Shown here: positions 16,708 through 25,421 of the stretch, in pieces
How positions within the stretch are numbered: the stretch's first letter is position 1
Layout: each line of letters begins with the position of its first letter
Assembly: GCF_042433955.1 (NCBI RefSeq)
Contig: NZ_JBHLUH010000089.1
Coordinates: forward strand, 62,001 to 126,000
Direction of reading: 5' to 3'
From: Phytohabitans kaempferiae
GTDB lineage: Bacteria; Actinomycetota; Actinomycetes; Mycobacteriales; Micromonosporaceae
Length of the DNA: 64,000 nt
Notes under the pieces: model-generated
What the model was told of the DNA's origin: nothing
What the model saw: only the letters and a program-made list of their open reading frames with translations
The model's database searches: none
Translations under genes and position numbers: made by a program

Positions 16708-18086
16708 TTGCCGAGGCTGGCGAGATTGTCGTTGTACGGCTTGGCGATTTCGTCGAGCACCGCGTCCGGGCTCTTCGTGCCGTTGACGAGGTGTTGCACG
16801 CCGGCCACGAGCACGTCGTAATAGCCCGGCGCCGGCCAGTCGGGATAGAAGGCCAGACCGTCCGTCGAGGCCACCTTGTTGAAGTTGTCGATGAGCTCTT
16901 TGCTCTTCTCGTCGGTGATCGCCGCCGGGTCGGCGAGTACGGGCACGCCGCCCGAGTTGCCGAGCAGGTTCTGGATTTCCGGCTTCATCGTGATGTCGAT
17001 GAAGTCGTACGCGAGGCTCTTGTTCTTCGCGTTCTTCGGCACGACCCACACGTTGCCGCCGGAGCCGGGGTGCAGCGTGTTGCCGGGGAAGAGGAACGTG
17101 CCCCACTGGAAGCTCTTGACCTCCGCGACGAAGCGGCCGTACCACCAACTCCCCGAGATCACCATAGGGAACTTGCCCTGGGTGAACGCGACGCCCATGT
17201 CCTCGGCCTTGATGCCGGCGGAGTCCTTCGCGATGTACCCCTTCTTCACCCAGTCGGCGAAGGTGTTGGCGGCGTACGTGAACTCCGGCCCCTGGAAGTC
17301 GACCTTTCCCTTGTAGAGCTGGAATCCGTCCACAAAGGAGCGGCTGGCCTTGGAGAGCGCCAGCTCGTAGAAGATCTCCTGGGCGGGGTACTCGGCGCCG
17401 CCCACCGACAGCGGGGTGACGCCGGCCTTCGTGAACGTGTCCATCGCGGTCTCGAACTCGGCGAGCGTCGTGGGCACCTGCACGTTGTGCTTCGTGAAGA
17501 GGTCCTTGTTGTAGTAGACCATCACGTACTCGGCGTAGTTGGGCACGCCGTACCACTTGCCGTCGCCCATGATGCCCTCGGCATCGTACTTCGAGGTCGT
17601 CTGCAAGCTGGGGCCGATCCTGTCCCAGCCGCGCTTGCTGGCCTCCTCGGTGAGGTCGGTGAGCAGCCCCTGCTTCGAGAGCAGGCCGGCGGTCGCGTTG
17701 CCCTTGTTGTACTCCATGATGTCGGGCGCTTCGTCGGAGTTGAGGATCATTCCGGCGTTCTGCCGGATCTGCTCGAAGCCTTTCTCCTCGAACTGCACCT
17801 TGACGCCGGGGTGGGACGCCTCGAACTGCTTGATCGCCTCGGTCCAGGCGACGCCCATGGCGCTGTTCGCGCCCTCGTAGTGCCAGAGCCGGAGGGTCTT
17901 GCCGTCTCCGCCGCCGGCGCCGTCGTCCGCGTCGGCACCGCATGCGGCCAGGACGAGGGACGCCGCCGTGAGTACGGCGACGGTGCCCGCGCGTACCGGC
18001 TTGCCGGCCCGAGCCTCGCGGCGCTCGCGTCCCGCGATCCGCCTGTGGACGCGACCGAAGTTGAGGGGAGGTACAAGAAAGCTCAC
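16704..18086 (-). CDS. Sugar ABC transporter substrate-binding lipoprotein
   Basis: The 460-residue protein belongs to solute-binding family 1. The GTG at 18084-18086 has GGAGG seven bases upstream; the leader is long and basic (GRERREARAGKPVR), then a hydrophobic stretch ends in LAAC, giving lipidated Cys49. KTLRLWHYEGANSAMGVAWT opens the mature domain and WYGVPNYAEYVMVYYNKDLF is typical of the family. It is the first gene of a binding protein-permease-permease-alpha-xylosidase operon, with a palindromic operator upstream. Confidence 0.92.
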   Translation of the reverse strand: MSFLVPPLNFGRVHRRIAGRERREARAGKPVRAGTVAVLTAASLVLAACGADADDGAGGGDGKTLRLWHYEGANSAMGVAWTEAIKQFEASHPGVKVQFEEKGFEQIRQNAGMILNSDEAPDIMEYNKGNATAGLLSKQGLLTDLTEEASKRGWDRIGPSLQTTSKYDAEGIMGDGKWYGVPNYAEYVMVYYNKDLFTKHNVQVPTTLAEFETAMDTFTKAGVTPLSVGGAEYPAQEIFYELALSKASRSFVDGFQLYKGKVDFQGPEFTYAANTFADWVKKGYIAKDSAGIKAEDMGVAFTQGKFPMVISGSWWYGRFVAEVKSFQWGTFLFPGNTLHPGSGGNVWVVPKNAKNKSLAYDFIDITMKPEIQNLLGNSGGVPVLADPAAITDEKSKELIDNFNKVASTDGLAFYPDWPAPGYYDVLVAGVQHLVNGTKSPDAVLDEIAKPYNDNLASLGK

Positions 18087-18230
18087 TACTGCCTCCTCGT
18101 GGAGCGGTGGGCGGGCCGGCCGGCCTGGCGGCCCGCGTAGCGAGACAGGGGTGGATGCGGGGCGCGGCTCGCCGGCCCGGCGTCAACGGGCCCGCGCCTC
18201 GGTGGGGCGACGTGTCGAATCGAGAGAGAA

Positions 18231-18287
18231 TCGAAGCGCTTCGACTACTCGTTCGCAAGCTAACTGGACGACCGACCGCCGTGTCAA
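18231..18287 (-). promoter_or_regulatory. Promoter and LacI-type operator of the xyloside importer operon
   Basis: On the minus strand TTGACA (complement of 18282-18287) and TTAGCT (complement of 18258-18263) are 18 bases apart. Just downstream is the perfect 14-base palindrome TCGAAGCGCTTCGA (18231-18244), whose AGCGCT core matches LacI-family operators in actinomycetes such as CebR sites. Repression released by an imported sugar is expected. No LacI gene is in the window. Confidence 0.65.
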
Positions 18288-18392
18288 CGGGGTAAACCGA
18301 TGATTTCGTAACGGTTTCGGCGGCCATGGTTGTCAGATTACTTCGTATGGCATCCCAACTATTGGCAGCCTTGCGGGCCGTCGGCAAGTGTC

Positions 18393-19120
18393 GTGCCCGT
18401 GCGCGCTCCGAGAGCCTGGCTTGCCGCCGCGGTCACCGCCGTCCTCCTCGCTCCGGCCGTCCCCGCGCGGGCGGCCGACCCGGCGCACCCTTTCCGTGAC
18501 CCCGACCTCCCCTGGCCACGCGGATCGACGACCTGGCCACGCGGATCGACGACCTGGTCGGGCGCCTGACGCCGGCCGAGAAGATGTCCCTCCTGCACCA
18601 GTACCAGCCGGCGATCCCGCGCCTCGACGTCGGCGCGTTCCGCACCGGCACCGAGGCACTGCACGGCGTCGCCTGGCTCGGCGAGGCGACCGTCTTTCCA
18701 CAGGCGATCGGCTTGTCCACAACCTGCGGTCGCTGGCGAGCCCGCGCCCGTAGGCGGTCGACATCACGCCAGTGAGGTACGGGTCCTCGGAGTACCCCTC
18801 CTCGTTGCGGCCCCAGCGAGGGTCGCGCAGCAGGTTGACGACGGGGCGCCCACACGTTGACCATCCCACGTACCTCCAGACCGCGCCGACGCGGAGCCGT
18901 CCGTGGTGGGGAGCGGCACGTACGACATCCTCGTCGGCGCGTCCGCCACCGACATCCGCCGCACCGCGACGCTCAGCGTGAAGGGCGAGACGATCCCGCC
19001 ACGCGGCCTGCGCGCCCCGGTCGCGGCGTGGACCTTCGACGACTACTCGGGTACGACGCTGGTCCCGTGTACCTCGTCTTCACCGGCCCCGCGCGGCTCG
19101 ACACCGTGAGCCTCGCCTGA
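18393..19120 (+). pseudogene. Scrambled GH3 beta-glycosidase pseudogene with an inverted internal segment
   Basis: A GTG at 18393 opens a signal peptide (AAAVTAVLLAPAVPARAADP). After a frame change near 18510 comes LVGRLTPAEKMSLLHQYQPA up to GEATVFPQAIGL, the N-terminus of a secreted GH3 enzyme. The following piece, NVWAP then VVNLLRDPRWGRNEEGYSED and PYLTGVMSTAYGRGL, is on the minus strand (about 18870 down to 18730), with one more frame slip. The plus strand resumes at about 18887 with the C-terminal fibronectin-like domain (VVGSGTYDILVGASATDIRR), then VYLVFTGPARLDTVSLA to the stop. Most of the catalytic core, hundreds of residues, is missing. It lies divergent from the alpha-xylosidase operon, so an intact ancestor probably served hemicellulose breakdown. 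Confidence 0.85.
18511..18552 (+). repeat. 21-bp direct duplication inside the GH3 pseudogene
   Basis: The 21 bases beginning CCTGGCCACGCGGATCGACG occur twice head to tail (18511-18531, 18532-18552), giving LATRIDD twice. The duplication keeps frame, but it adjoins the point where the upstream frame is lost. Confidence 0.85.
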
Positions 19121-19259
19121 CCTCAGGTGCGCCCGCGTTGTCGCCGCCGCGTCCGGTGGCCGTGGCCGCGTCGGCGGTGGCCCCGGTTGTGGTCGTGGGG
19201 GCGATCGGGTGGGCCTTGGCGGCGGCCGGTGGTTGGCCAGTGGCCGAAGCCGCCGGTGG

Positions 19260-19796
19260 TCAGAGCGGCTTGTGGTAGACGACGAAGTCGCACGGGGTCG
19301 CGAGCAGCGGCGCCAGCGCCGGATAGTCGTCGGCCAGCCTGGCGACGCGCACAGGCCGGTAGCCGAGCCGGATGTACCAGTGGTGGAGGAGGTCCTTGAC
19401 CGGGTGCGTCCACGTCTGGGGGACGAGCAGTTCCAGCTGCATCGTCGCCAGGTCGCGCTCCCGCGCCCACCGCTCGGCGAACTCGACAAGCCGCCGGCCC
19501 AGCCCGATCCCGCGATGCTCCGGGCTCGCGACCAGCATGCCGAACTCGCCCTCGCCGGTCGCCAGCCGCTGCACGCGTACCGCCCCGACGACCTGGCCGT
19601 CGAGCCGGGCGACCGCGAGCTGGCCGGCGCGGACGATGCCCGCCAACTCGGCGGGGCTGGTCCGGTCGGTGTCCTCGCGCCAGATGCCCTTCTCCGCGTC
19701 GGTGTACACGCGGTTGACCAGGTCGGTGGCGTACGCGACGAACGCGCCGTCGTCGGCTGTGGACGGCGGGACGAGCGAGATCTCTACGAGCGCCAC
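19260..19796 (-). CDS. GNAT acetyltransferase
   Basis: The 178-residue protein shows GNAT motif A near residue 95: FGMLVASPEHRGIGLGRRLV, with the acetyl-CoA-binding R-G-I-G-L-G. WYIRLGYRPVRVARLADDYP near the end is motif B. The GTG at 19796 is the first start that gives a full domain without an Arg/Pro-rich junk leader. Substrate unknown. It is divergent from the small SOS-box gene about 200 bases away. Confidence 0.82.
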   Translation of the reverse strand: MALVEISLVPPSTADDGAFVAYATDLVNRVYTDAEKGIWREDTDRTSPAELAGIVRAGQLAVARLDGQVVGAVRVQRLATGEGEFGMLVASPEHRGIGLGRRLVEFAERWARERDLATMQLELLVPQTWTHPVKDLLHHWYIRLGYRPVRVARLADDYPALAPLLATPCDFVVYHKPL

Positions 19797-19984
19797 CCGG
19801 CCATGGTGCCACGCGTGCGGGGCGGGGTGAGATCGTCGAGGCGTGCGGCCGAGGGCGCCAGGTTGCGCGCGGGCGTGGCTGTCCGCGGCGGTGGGCGGCG
19901 CGCCGGCCACCGCCGGGGTTCGCGGGGCTTGCCACGCCGACCGTCCACGTGGGCCTGGTCCGGAGCCTGCCGAGCCTTGTGCGT

Positions 19985-20000
19985 TCGAACAAATGTTCGA
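19985..20000. promoter_or_regulatory. LexA (SOS) box
   Basis: TCGAACAAATGTTCGA is a perfect inverted repeat around four bases and matches the actinobacterial/Gram-positive LexA consensus GAAC-N4-GTTC exactly. It lies 12 bases before the ATG of the small downstream gene and overlaps its promoter region (GATAGC follows). DNA-damage induction of that gene is predicted. Confidence 0.8.
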
Positions 20001-20012
20001 TAGCGTGGTGGA

Positions 20013-20297
20013 ATGGAGATGGTCGGGCGCTGGTGGAACGAGGTCGCCCGCGGGCCCGAGCGGCGGGACATCTGGCTGCACCAGGACGGCGGCCGGTGGC
20101 TCGTGCGGGCCCGCGACGGTGGGCCGGGTGGGCGGGAGTTGGCCTGGCCCGCTTTCGAGGACGAGTGGGTGGCCCGAGCCTGGGTCGACCGCCTGATCGT
20201 GGCGTCGCCGTCGGGCCCGGGCGAGTGGCGCGACGTGCTCAAGCTCGTGCGCAAGCCACCGGAGGGCGGCTGGCGCACGCCGGTGGGCATGGACTGA
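20013..20297 (+). CDS. Small SOS-box-controlled protein, unknown function
   Basis: The 94-residue protein is rich in Trp, Arg, Asp and Glu and reads as an alternating, probably beta-sheet fold: MVGRWWNEVARGPERRDIWL, then DGGRWLVRARDGGPGGRELA, then WRDVLKLVRKPPE. There is no signal, membrane span or known catalytic motif. The ATG at 20013 or the one at 20019 could start it. A perfect LexA box lies directly upstream, so it should be induced by DNA damage. I do not recognise a named family; the codon bias supports a real gene. Confidence 0.7.
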   Translation: MEMVGRWWNEVARGPERRDIWLHQDGGRWLVRARDGGPGGRELAWPAFEDEWVARAWVDRLIVASPSGPGEWRDVLKLVRKPPEGGWRTPVGMD

Positions 20298-20761
20298 GGG
20301 TCAGCGGAGCGGTCGTCACGGCATCTGTCGCCGGCGAGGTTCGTCCGCATCCTGGTGCGCTTTGGTGCTCCGCACGGAGATCACCGGCCGGTTGTCGGTG
20401 CGGCGAGCCATGAGCTGCCCTCACTCGCTGATGGCAATCGTTACCAACAAGGCGAGGTCTCGGTCATGTCCGGCGTGGTGATGCTCGCGGGCGCTGAGCC
20501 GGGGCATTCGGTGAACTTGAGGACGGGCTCATCTTCGTGATCCGCCGCCCGCGCGAGGATGTCCGCCACGCCTGCCGGCCCAGTCGGGCGGCGGCCCGAG
20601 GTGTGGGTTGGCCGGTCGCGCACGAGGCCTTCGCCGTGCACACTGTGCGCCCACACCTGTCACGGCTGTGGATGACCACTTGAGCTCCCTTGTGGATGGA
20701 CGCGCGGGAACCGGGCCGAGGCAGGAGCGCCCCGACCCGGTGGCAGTCCGGCGAGTTCCGG
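20298..20761. other. Intergenic stretch between convergent genes
   Basis: About 460 bases separate the SOS-box gene and the amidase. A 61-codon frame (20355-20540) lacks a ribosome site and recognisable content. GC is somewhat lower around 20400-20470. I see no terminator or RNA. Confidence 0.4.
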
Positions 20762-22366
20762 CTACAGCGCGGGCCGCGCCTTGTGGTGTGCCGTGACCGA
20801 CTGGAAGGCGTCCGCGACGCGGAGCGCGATCCCGTCGTCGCCCGGCTTGGCGGCGACCTGCATGGAGAGTGGCATGCGCTCCACGCGGGAGAAGCCGGTC
20901 GGGATGGCGACCGCCGGCGCGCCGCTGAGGTTCCAGATGTTGGTCTTGCTGCCGCTCGACGGGCGGGGCAGTGGCGGGTTGGTGCCCGACTTCAGGCCGG
21001 CGATGTTGTCGGCGGCGTGGATGACCACGTCGATGTCGTCGAACATCGACAGGAACCCGTCCCGCCACAGCCGCCGGACCCGCTGCGCCTGCAGGTACGC
21101 CGTGCCCGGCAACATGAGGCCGGCGACAACTTTGTTGCGGTAGTCCTGCGACATGTTCTCCGGCTGGGTGACGAGGTTGCGGTGCTGGAACGCCGCCACC
21201 TCACCGCTGCGGATCGGGTCGTAGAACGAGCTGACGCTGGTCAGCCCCGGCAGGCGGACCTTGCTGCGGACCGGCCGGACCGTGGCGCCGAGCGAGCGGA
21301 TCACGCCGACCGCCTCCTCGAACGCGGCGACCTCCTCGTCGTTGGGCACGCCGCTGAGGAAGTCGTCCGGCACCGGTACGCCGACCACGACACCGCGCAG
21401 TGGCTTGCGCCCCTTGTTCTTCGCCAGCTCGTCCGCGAGGCGGTACCGCTTGACCTTGCGGCTGAGCGGGTCGAGCGGGTCCACACCGCCGATCGCGTCG
21501 ACCAGCAGCGCCGCGTCGCGGGCACTGTGGACGAGCGGGCCGGGATGGTCCATCGACCAGGCCAGCGGGAAGATGCCGTGCAGGCTGATGGTGCCGTACG
21601 TGGGCTTGAAGCCGGTCAGCCCACAGTTGGCCGCCGGCCCGCGGATGGAGCCGCCGGTGCAGGTGCCCATGCCGATCATGAACTCCGAGGCGGCGGCGCC
21701 CGCCGCGGATCCGGAGCTGGACCCACCGGGGGTCCGGGCGAGGTCCCACGGGTTGTTGGCCTCGCTCGCGGTCGACGTGGCGAGTTCGCTGGTGCCGACC
21801 TTGCCGAAGATGGTTGCGCCGGCGGCTTTCAGCCGAGCGACCGAGGTCGCGTCGACGTCCGGCACGAAACCTGTGTACAGCCGCGAGTTGCCTTCGGTGA
21901 CCTTGCCCTTGGTGAGGTAGATGTCCTTCAGGCCCACGGTTACGCCGTGCAGGGGACCGCGGTAGTGGCCGCGCCGGATCTCCTGCGCCGCCTTGTGCGC
22001 CGCGGCGAGGATCTCGGCGGCCGGGTACAAGTTGACGAATGCCTTGACTTTCGGTTCGACGGCGGCGATGCGGGCGAGCGTGGCCTCGGCGAGGTCCACC
22101 GGCGACAGCTTTCGGGTGCGGATCAGCTGCGCCGCCTGCCACACCTCCAGGTCGTAGAGGGGAACGTCGGGCGTGCGTCCGGAGAAGGGCGACGCGTGCG
22201 CGGGCGAACCGGTCAGTACCGTGCCGCCGGCCGCCGCGACGCCCGCGATGGCCGCGCCCGCGACAAGCGTCCGGCGGCTGATCGCGGAGGGTGCCGCCGG
22301 TGCGCCGGCGACCGTGGCTGCGGACGGCGATCCGTGCGCCGGACCGGCGGCGGGCGCCGCGCTCAC
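20762..22366 (-). CDS. Tat-exported amidase-signature hydrolase
   Basis: The 534-residue protein is an amidase-signature enzyme hydrolysing a C-N bond of unknown substrate. The Ser-Ser-Lys triad is visible: Lys in VGLKDI, Ser in PGGSSSGSAAG and nucleophile Ser in GTCTGGSIRGPA. Residues 1-60 contain a twin-arginine signal (SRRTLVAGAAIAGVAAAGG), so the enzyme is exported folded. The GTG at 22366 is chosen because it overlaps the stop of the small upstream gene (GTGA); the longer frame is a shadow. The C-terminal half is less conserved, as usual for secreted amidases. Confidence 0.88.
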   Translation of the reverse strand: MSAAPAAGPAHGSPSAATVAGAPAAPSAISRRTLVAGAAIAGVAAAGGTVLTGSPAHASPFSGRTPDVPLYDLEVWQAAQLIRTRKLSPVDLAEATLARIAAVEPKVKAFVNLYPAAEILAAAHKAAQEIRRGHYRGPLHGVTVGLKDIYLTKGKVTEGNSRLYTGFVPDVDATSVARLKAAGATIFGKVGTSELATSTASEANNPWDLARTPGGSSSGSAAGAAASEFMIGMGTCTGGSIRGPAANCGLTGFKPTYGTISLHGIFPLAWSMDHPGPLVHSARDAALLVDAIGGVDPLDPLSRKVKRYRLADELAKNKGRKPLRGVVVGVPVPDDFLSGVPNDEEVAAFEEAVGVIRSLGATVRPVRSKVRLPGLTSVSSFYDPIRSGEVAAFQHRNLVTQPENMSQDYRNKVVAGLMLPGTAYLQAQRVRRLWRDGFLSMFDDIDVVIHAADNIAGLKSGTNPPLPRPSSGSKTNIWNLSGAPAVAIPTGFSRVERMPLSMQVAAKPGDDGIALRVADAFQSVTAHHKARPAL

Positions 22367-22569
22367 GGGAGCCACTCCGCGACGAGCTGGGTCAGCGGCG
22401 ACGGCGTCTCCGTCTGGGGGATGGTGGCGAGGAGAGCGTCGCACTCGGTCGCGCCGTTGAGGACGTCGGCGGCGATCGCGGTCGGCAGGTGGATGTCGGA
22501 GAGGCCGAGCAGTGGAGCGAGCTGGCGGGCCAGTTCCAGCGCTGTCTCGTTGGTGTATGGGGGCGGCAT
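22363..22569 (-). CDS. Small amidase-partner protein, GatC/AtzG-like layout
   Basis: The 68-residue protein starts at an ATG with GGGAG six bases upstream and ends overlapping the amidase start by four bases, so the two are translated together. The sequence TALELARQLAPLLGLSDIHL followed by a helical region resembles the helix layout of DUF4089/AtzG proteins, which sit beside AtzE-type amidases as GatC does beside GatA. The similarity is by pattern only. Since the amidase has a Tat signal, the small protein, which has none, could ride with it or act as a chaperone. Confidence 0.6.
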   Translation of the reverse strand: MPPPYTNETALELARQLAPLLGLSDIHLPTAIAADVLNGATECDALLATIPQTETPSPLTQLVAEWLP

Positions 22570-22796
22570 GACACTCCCTTCGAGCCCTTCGAGGCTTGCG
22601 GAAAGCGAGCTCGGGGGCTTGTGGAAAAGCGTGGCTAGAGCGTGCGGACCTGGCGGGTTGGAGATCAACAGGCGAAACGAAGTCGCCTCGCGGTGTTTAC
22701 ACGCCTGTGCTCATCTGGCCGCTGTGTCCGGTTTACGCCTCATGAGCTGCCCGAAAGGCGCTGGTGCGCGCCCCAACATGGGCGCACTCTCAACTT

Positions 22797-24623
22797 ATGA
22801 CCGGCGTGATCGCGACGACGCGGGCGGCGGGGCCGACAAGGGCCGCCCTGATCAGACGGATTCGGGCCGGGATCATCGGCGAGGGCGCGGTGCTCGACGG
22901 GCCGTACGGGCCGCGCCGCATCACCTACGCCGACTACACCGCCTCCGGCCGATCCCTCGCCTTCATCGAGGACGCCATCCGCGCACAGGTGCTTCCCCGG
23001 TACGCCAACACGCACACCGAGAGCTCCGGCACCGGCCTCGCCACCGGGCGGCTGCGCGAGGAGGCCCGCCAGATCATCCACGAGGCGGTCGGCGGCACCG
23101 GCGACGACCTGGTCATCTTCTGCGGCTCGGGCGCCACCACCGCCGTCAACAAGCTGATCGGCATCCTCGAACTCCGCGCCCCCGCCCGGTACCGGGTCGA
23201 GGCTTCCGAGCGGCGGCCAGTCGTCTTCGTCGGGCCGTACGAGCACCACTCGAACGAGCTGCCGTGGCGGGAGTGTGACGCCGACGTGGTGCCGATCGGC
23301 GCGGACCGGGATGGGCACATCGACCGGGCCGAGCTCTCCGCACAGCTGGAGCGCCATGTTGACCGCCCCGTCAAGATAGGCAGCTTCTCGGCCGCCTCCA
23401 ACGTCACCGGCATCCTGTCCGACGCCGACGCGATCGCCGCGCTGCTGCACGCGCACGGGGCGCTGTCGTTCTGGGACTACGCGGCGGCTGGGCCGTACGT
23501 GCCGATCCGTGTCCGCGAGTCGGTGCCCAGCGCCGGCGACCACAAGGACGCGGTGTTCCTGTCGCCGCACAAGTTCGTCGGCGGGCCGCAGACCCCGGGC
23601 GTGCTCGTGGTCCGCCGCGAGCTGGTGCGCAACGCGGTGCCGACCGTGCCGGGCGGCGGCACGGTCGCGTTCGTCGACCCGGCCGGGCACCGGTACCTCG
23701 ACGACCCGATCGCCCGCGAGGAGGGCGGCACGCCGGCGATCGTCGAGTCGATCCGGGCCGGCCTGGTCTTCGCGCTCAAGGAGGCGGTGGGCGCCGACGT
23801 CATCCAGGCCAGCGAGGAGCGGCTGTGGAAGCGGGCGCTGCGCCGCTGGTCCGCCAACCCCAACGTCGAGCTGCTGGGCAACCCGGAAGCCCGGCGTCTG
23901 TCGATCGTCTCGCTCCGGATCCGTCGCGGCGACCGGTACCTCCACCACAACTTCGTGGTCGCCGTACTCAACGACCTGTTCGGTATCCAGGCCCGCGGCG
24001 GCTGCTCGTGCGCCGGGCCGTACGGCCACCGGCTGCTCGCGATCGACGTCGTGCACTCGCACCGATTCCGCGACGAGATCCGCCAGGGCTGCGAGGGCAT
24101 CAAGCCGGGGTGGACCCGCATCAACTTCAACTACTTCATCTCCGACACCGTGGCCGACTACCTGGTCGAGGCGGTCGACCTCATCGCGCGTTACGGGCAC
24201 CGGCTGCTCGGCGACTACCGCTTCGACCCGCATACCGGGCTGTGGCGGCACCACGCCGGCGCCCCCGTACCGCCGCTGCGGCTGCGTGACCTCGTGTTCG
24301 CGGCGGACGGCACGCTCAGCCGGCCGGCCCGGCCGGCGCGGGTCGGCGAGGAGGCGCTCGCCGGATACCTGGAGGAGGCGCGGCGGCTGCTCGCCGGATA
24401 CCCCGAGTCGCTCGACGACGGGCCGACCGGGCTGGCCCGCGACTTCGAGGCGCTGCGCTGGTTCCACCTGCCGCGGGTCTGCCTCGGCGACGGTCGGCGA
24501 CCGTCCGGTGTGGAGCCGGGCGGCGGGCAGGTCGCGGGAGGCTGCGCACAAGCGAGTGGCGGCGCACAAGCGAGTGGCGGCGAACCGGACCGGGCCGGGC
24601 GCGGGGAGGCCGAGGTCGAGTGA
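22797..24623 (+). CDS. Class V aminotransferase-fold PLP enzyme, cysteine-desulfurase-like
   Basis: The 608-residue protein has the class V fold: ITYADYTASGRSLAFIED at the start, VIFCGSGATTAVNKLIGIL, then the PLP-binding Lys in SPHKFVGGPQTPG near residue 258. GGCSCAGPYGHRLL near 400 places Cys residues where desulfurases carry their active-site loop. Members of this long (about 550-600 aa) actinobacterial group are not well characterised, so desulfurase activity is not assured. The ATG at 22797 has no ribosome site and may be leaderless. The C-terminus ends in a low-complexity tail containing a duplicated AQASGG unit. Confidence 0.82.
   Translation: MTGVIATTRAAGPTRAALIRRIRAGIIGEGAVLDGPYGPRRITYADYTASGRSLAFIEDAIRAQVLPRYANTHTESSGTGLATGRLREEARQIIHEAVGGTGDDLVIFCGSGATTAVNKLIGILELRAPARYRVEASERRPVVFVGPYEHHSNELPWRECDADVVPIGADRDGHIDRAELSAQLERHVDRPVKIGSFSAASNVTGILSDADAIAALLHAHGALSFWDYAAAGPYVPIRVRESVPSAGDHKDAVFLSPHKFVGGPQTPGVLVVRRELVRNAVPTVPGGGTVAFVDPAGHRYLDDPIAREEGGTPAIVESIRAGLVFALKEAVGADVIQASEERLWKRALRRWSANPNVELLGNPEARRLSIVSLRIRRGDRYLHHNFVVAVLNDLFGIQARGGCSCAGPYGHRLLAIDVVHSHRFRDEIRQGCEGIKPGWTRINFNYFISDTVADYLVEAVDLIARYGHRLLGDYRFDPHTGLWRHHAGAPVPPLRLRDLVFAADGTLSRPARPARVGEEALAGYLEEARRLLAGYPESLDDGPTGLARDFEALRWFHLPRVCLGDGRRPSGVEPGGGQVAGGCAQASGGAQASGGEPDRAGRGEAEVE
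24544..24579 (+). repeat. 18-bp tandem duplication in a coding tail
   Basis: GCGCACAAGCGAGTGGCG occurs twice in a row near the 3' end of the PLP-enzyme gene. It keeps the frame and doubles AQASGG in a region with no conserved fold. Confidence 0.8.
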
Positions 24624-24770
24624 CCACAGCGGACGAGACCGCCGCGCAACGGCCGGGCGCTGCTGGAGCCGCGCCCGGTCACGCGAGCCACCGACCAGTT
24701 GAGGTCGTCGTCACCGACGACTGACTGTGTCCGGCGGCATCAGTGGGCTACCGGCCAGGGGGCCGTCCGC

Positions 24771-25421
24771 CTACCGGGGCCGTTCGGGGACCAGGCCGGC
24801 GTCGTACGCGTGGATGATCGCGGCTGGCCGGTCGCGGACGCCGAGCTTGAGGAAGATGGCCGAGATGTGGCCTTTGACTGTGCGCTCACTCAGGTGGAGC
24901 GCGGCCGCGATCTCGGCGTTGTTGGCGCCCGAGGCGACGAGGCGGAGCACCTCCCGCTCGCGCTCGGTGAGCGCGTCCAGGGACGGCGCCGGCCTGGCCG
25001 CGCGGCGGCGCACCGTGTCCAGCACCCGCCGGGCGACCCGCGGGTCGAGCCACGTGCCGCCGCGCGCCGTGACCCGGATCGAGCCGACGAGGTCGACGGC
25101 GGGCGCGTCCTTGAGTACGAAGCCGGCCGCGCCCGCCTCGATGGCGCCCCACAGCACCTCGTCGTCCTCGAAGGTGGTGAGCGCGAGCACCTGCGGCGGC
25201 GCGGGCTCCCGCAGCAGCCGGCGGGTCGCCTCGACGCCGTCGAGTACCGGCATGCGGATGTCCATGAGCACGACGTCGGGGCGCATCGCGCGGGCGGCGT
25301 CGAGGCCGGCACGCCCGTCGGCCGCCTCGCCGACGATCTCGAGGTCGTCGTGGGGCGACAGGATCAGCCGCAGGCCGGCGCGGACGAGTTCCTGGTCGTC
25401 GACCAGCACGATCCGGATCAT
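24771..25421 (-). CDS. NarL/LuxR-type response regulator
   Basis: The 216-residue regulator has a receiver domain (IRIVLVDDQELVRAGLRLIL, phospho-acceptor Asp in VVLMDIRMP near residue 54, conserved Lys in FVLKDAP near 104). A LuxR-type DNA-binding domain follows at about 150-205 (LTEREREVLRLVASGANNAE). Its ATG overlaps the stop of the sensor kinase by four bases, so the two form one unit. Target genes cannot be told; the MMPL transporter gene is divergent from the kinase. Confidence 0.93.
   Translation of the reverse strand: MIRIVLVDDQELVRAGLRLILSPHDDLEIVGEAADGRAGLDAARAMRPDVVLMDIRMPVLDGVEATRRLLREPAPPQVLALTTFEDDEVLWGAIEAGAAGFVLKDAPAVDLVGSIRVTARGGTWLDPRVARRVLDTVRRRAARPAPSLDALTEREREVLRLVASGANNAEIAAALHLSERTVKGHISAIFLKLGVRDRPAAIIHAYDAGLVPERPR

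Noticed and set aside
20355..20540. 61-codon frame in the 20.3-20.7 kb spacer
   Set aside because: No ribosome site, no recognisable motif, and codon use unlike neighbouring genes.
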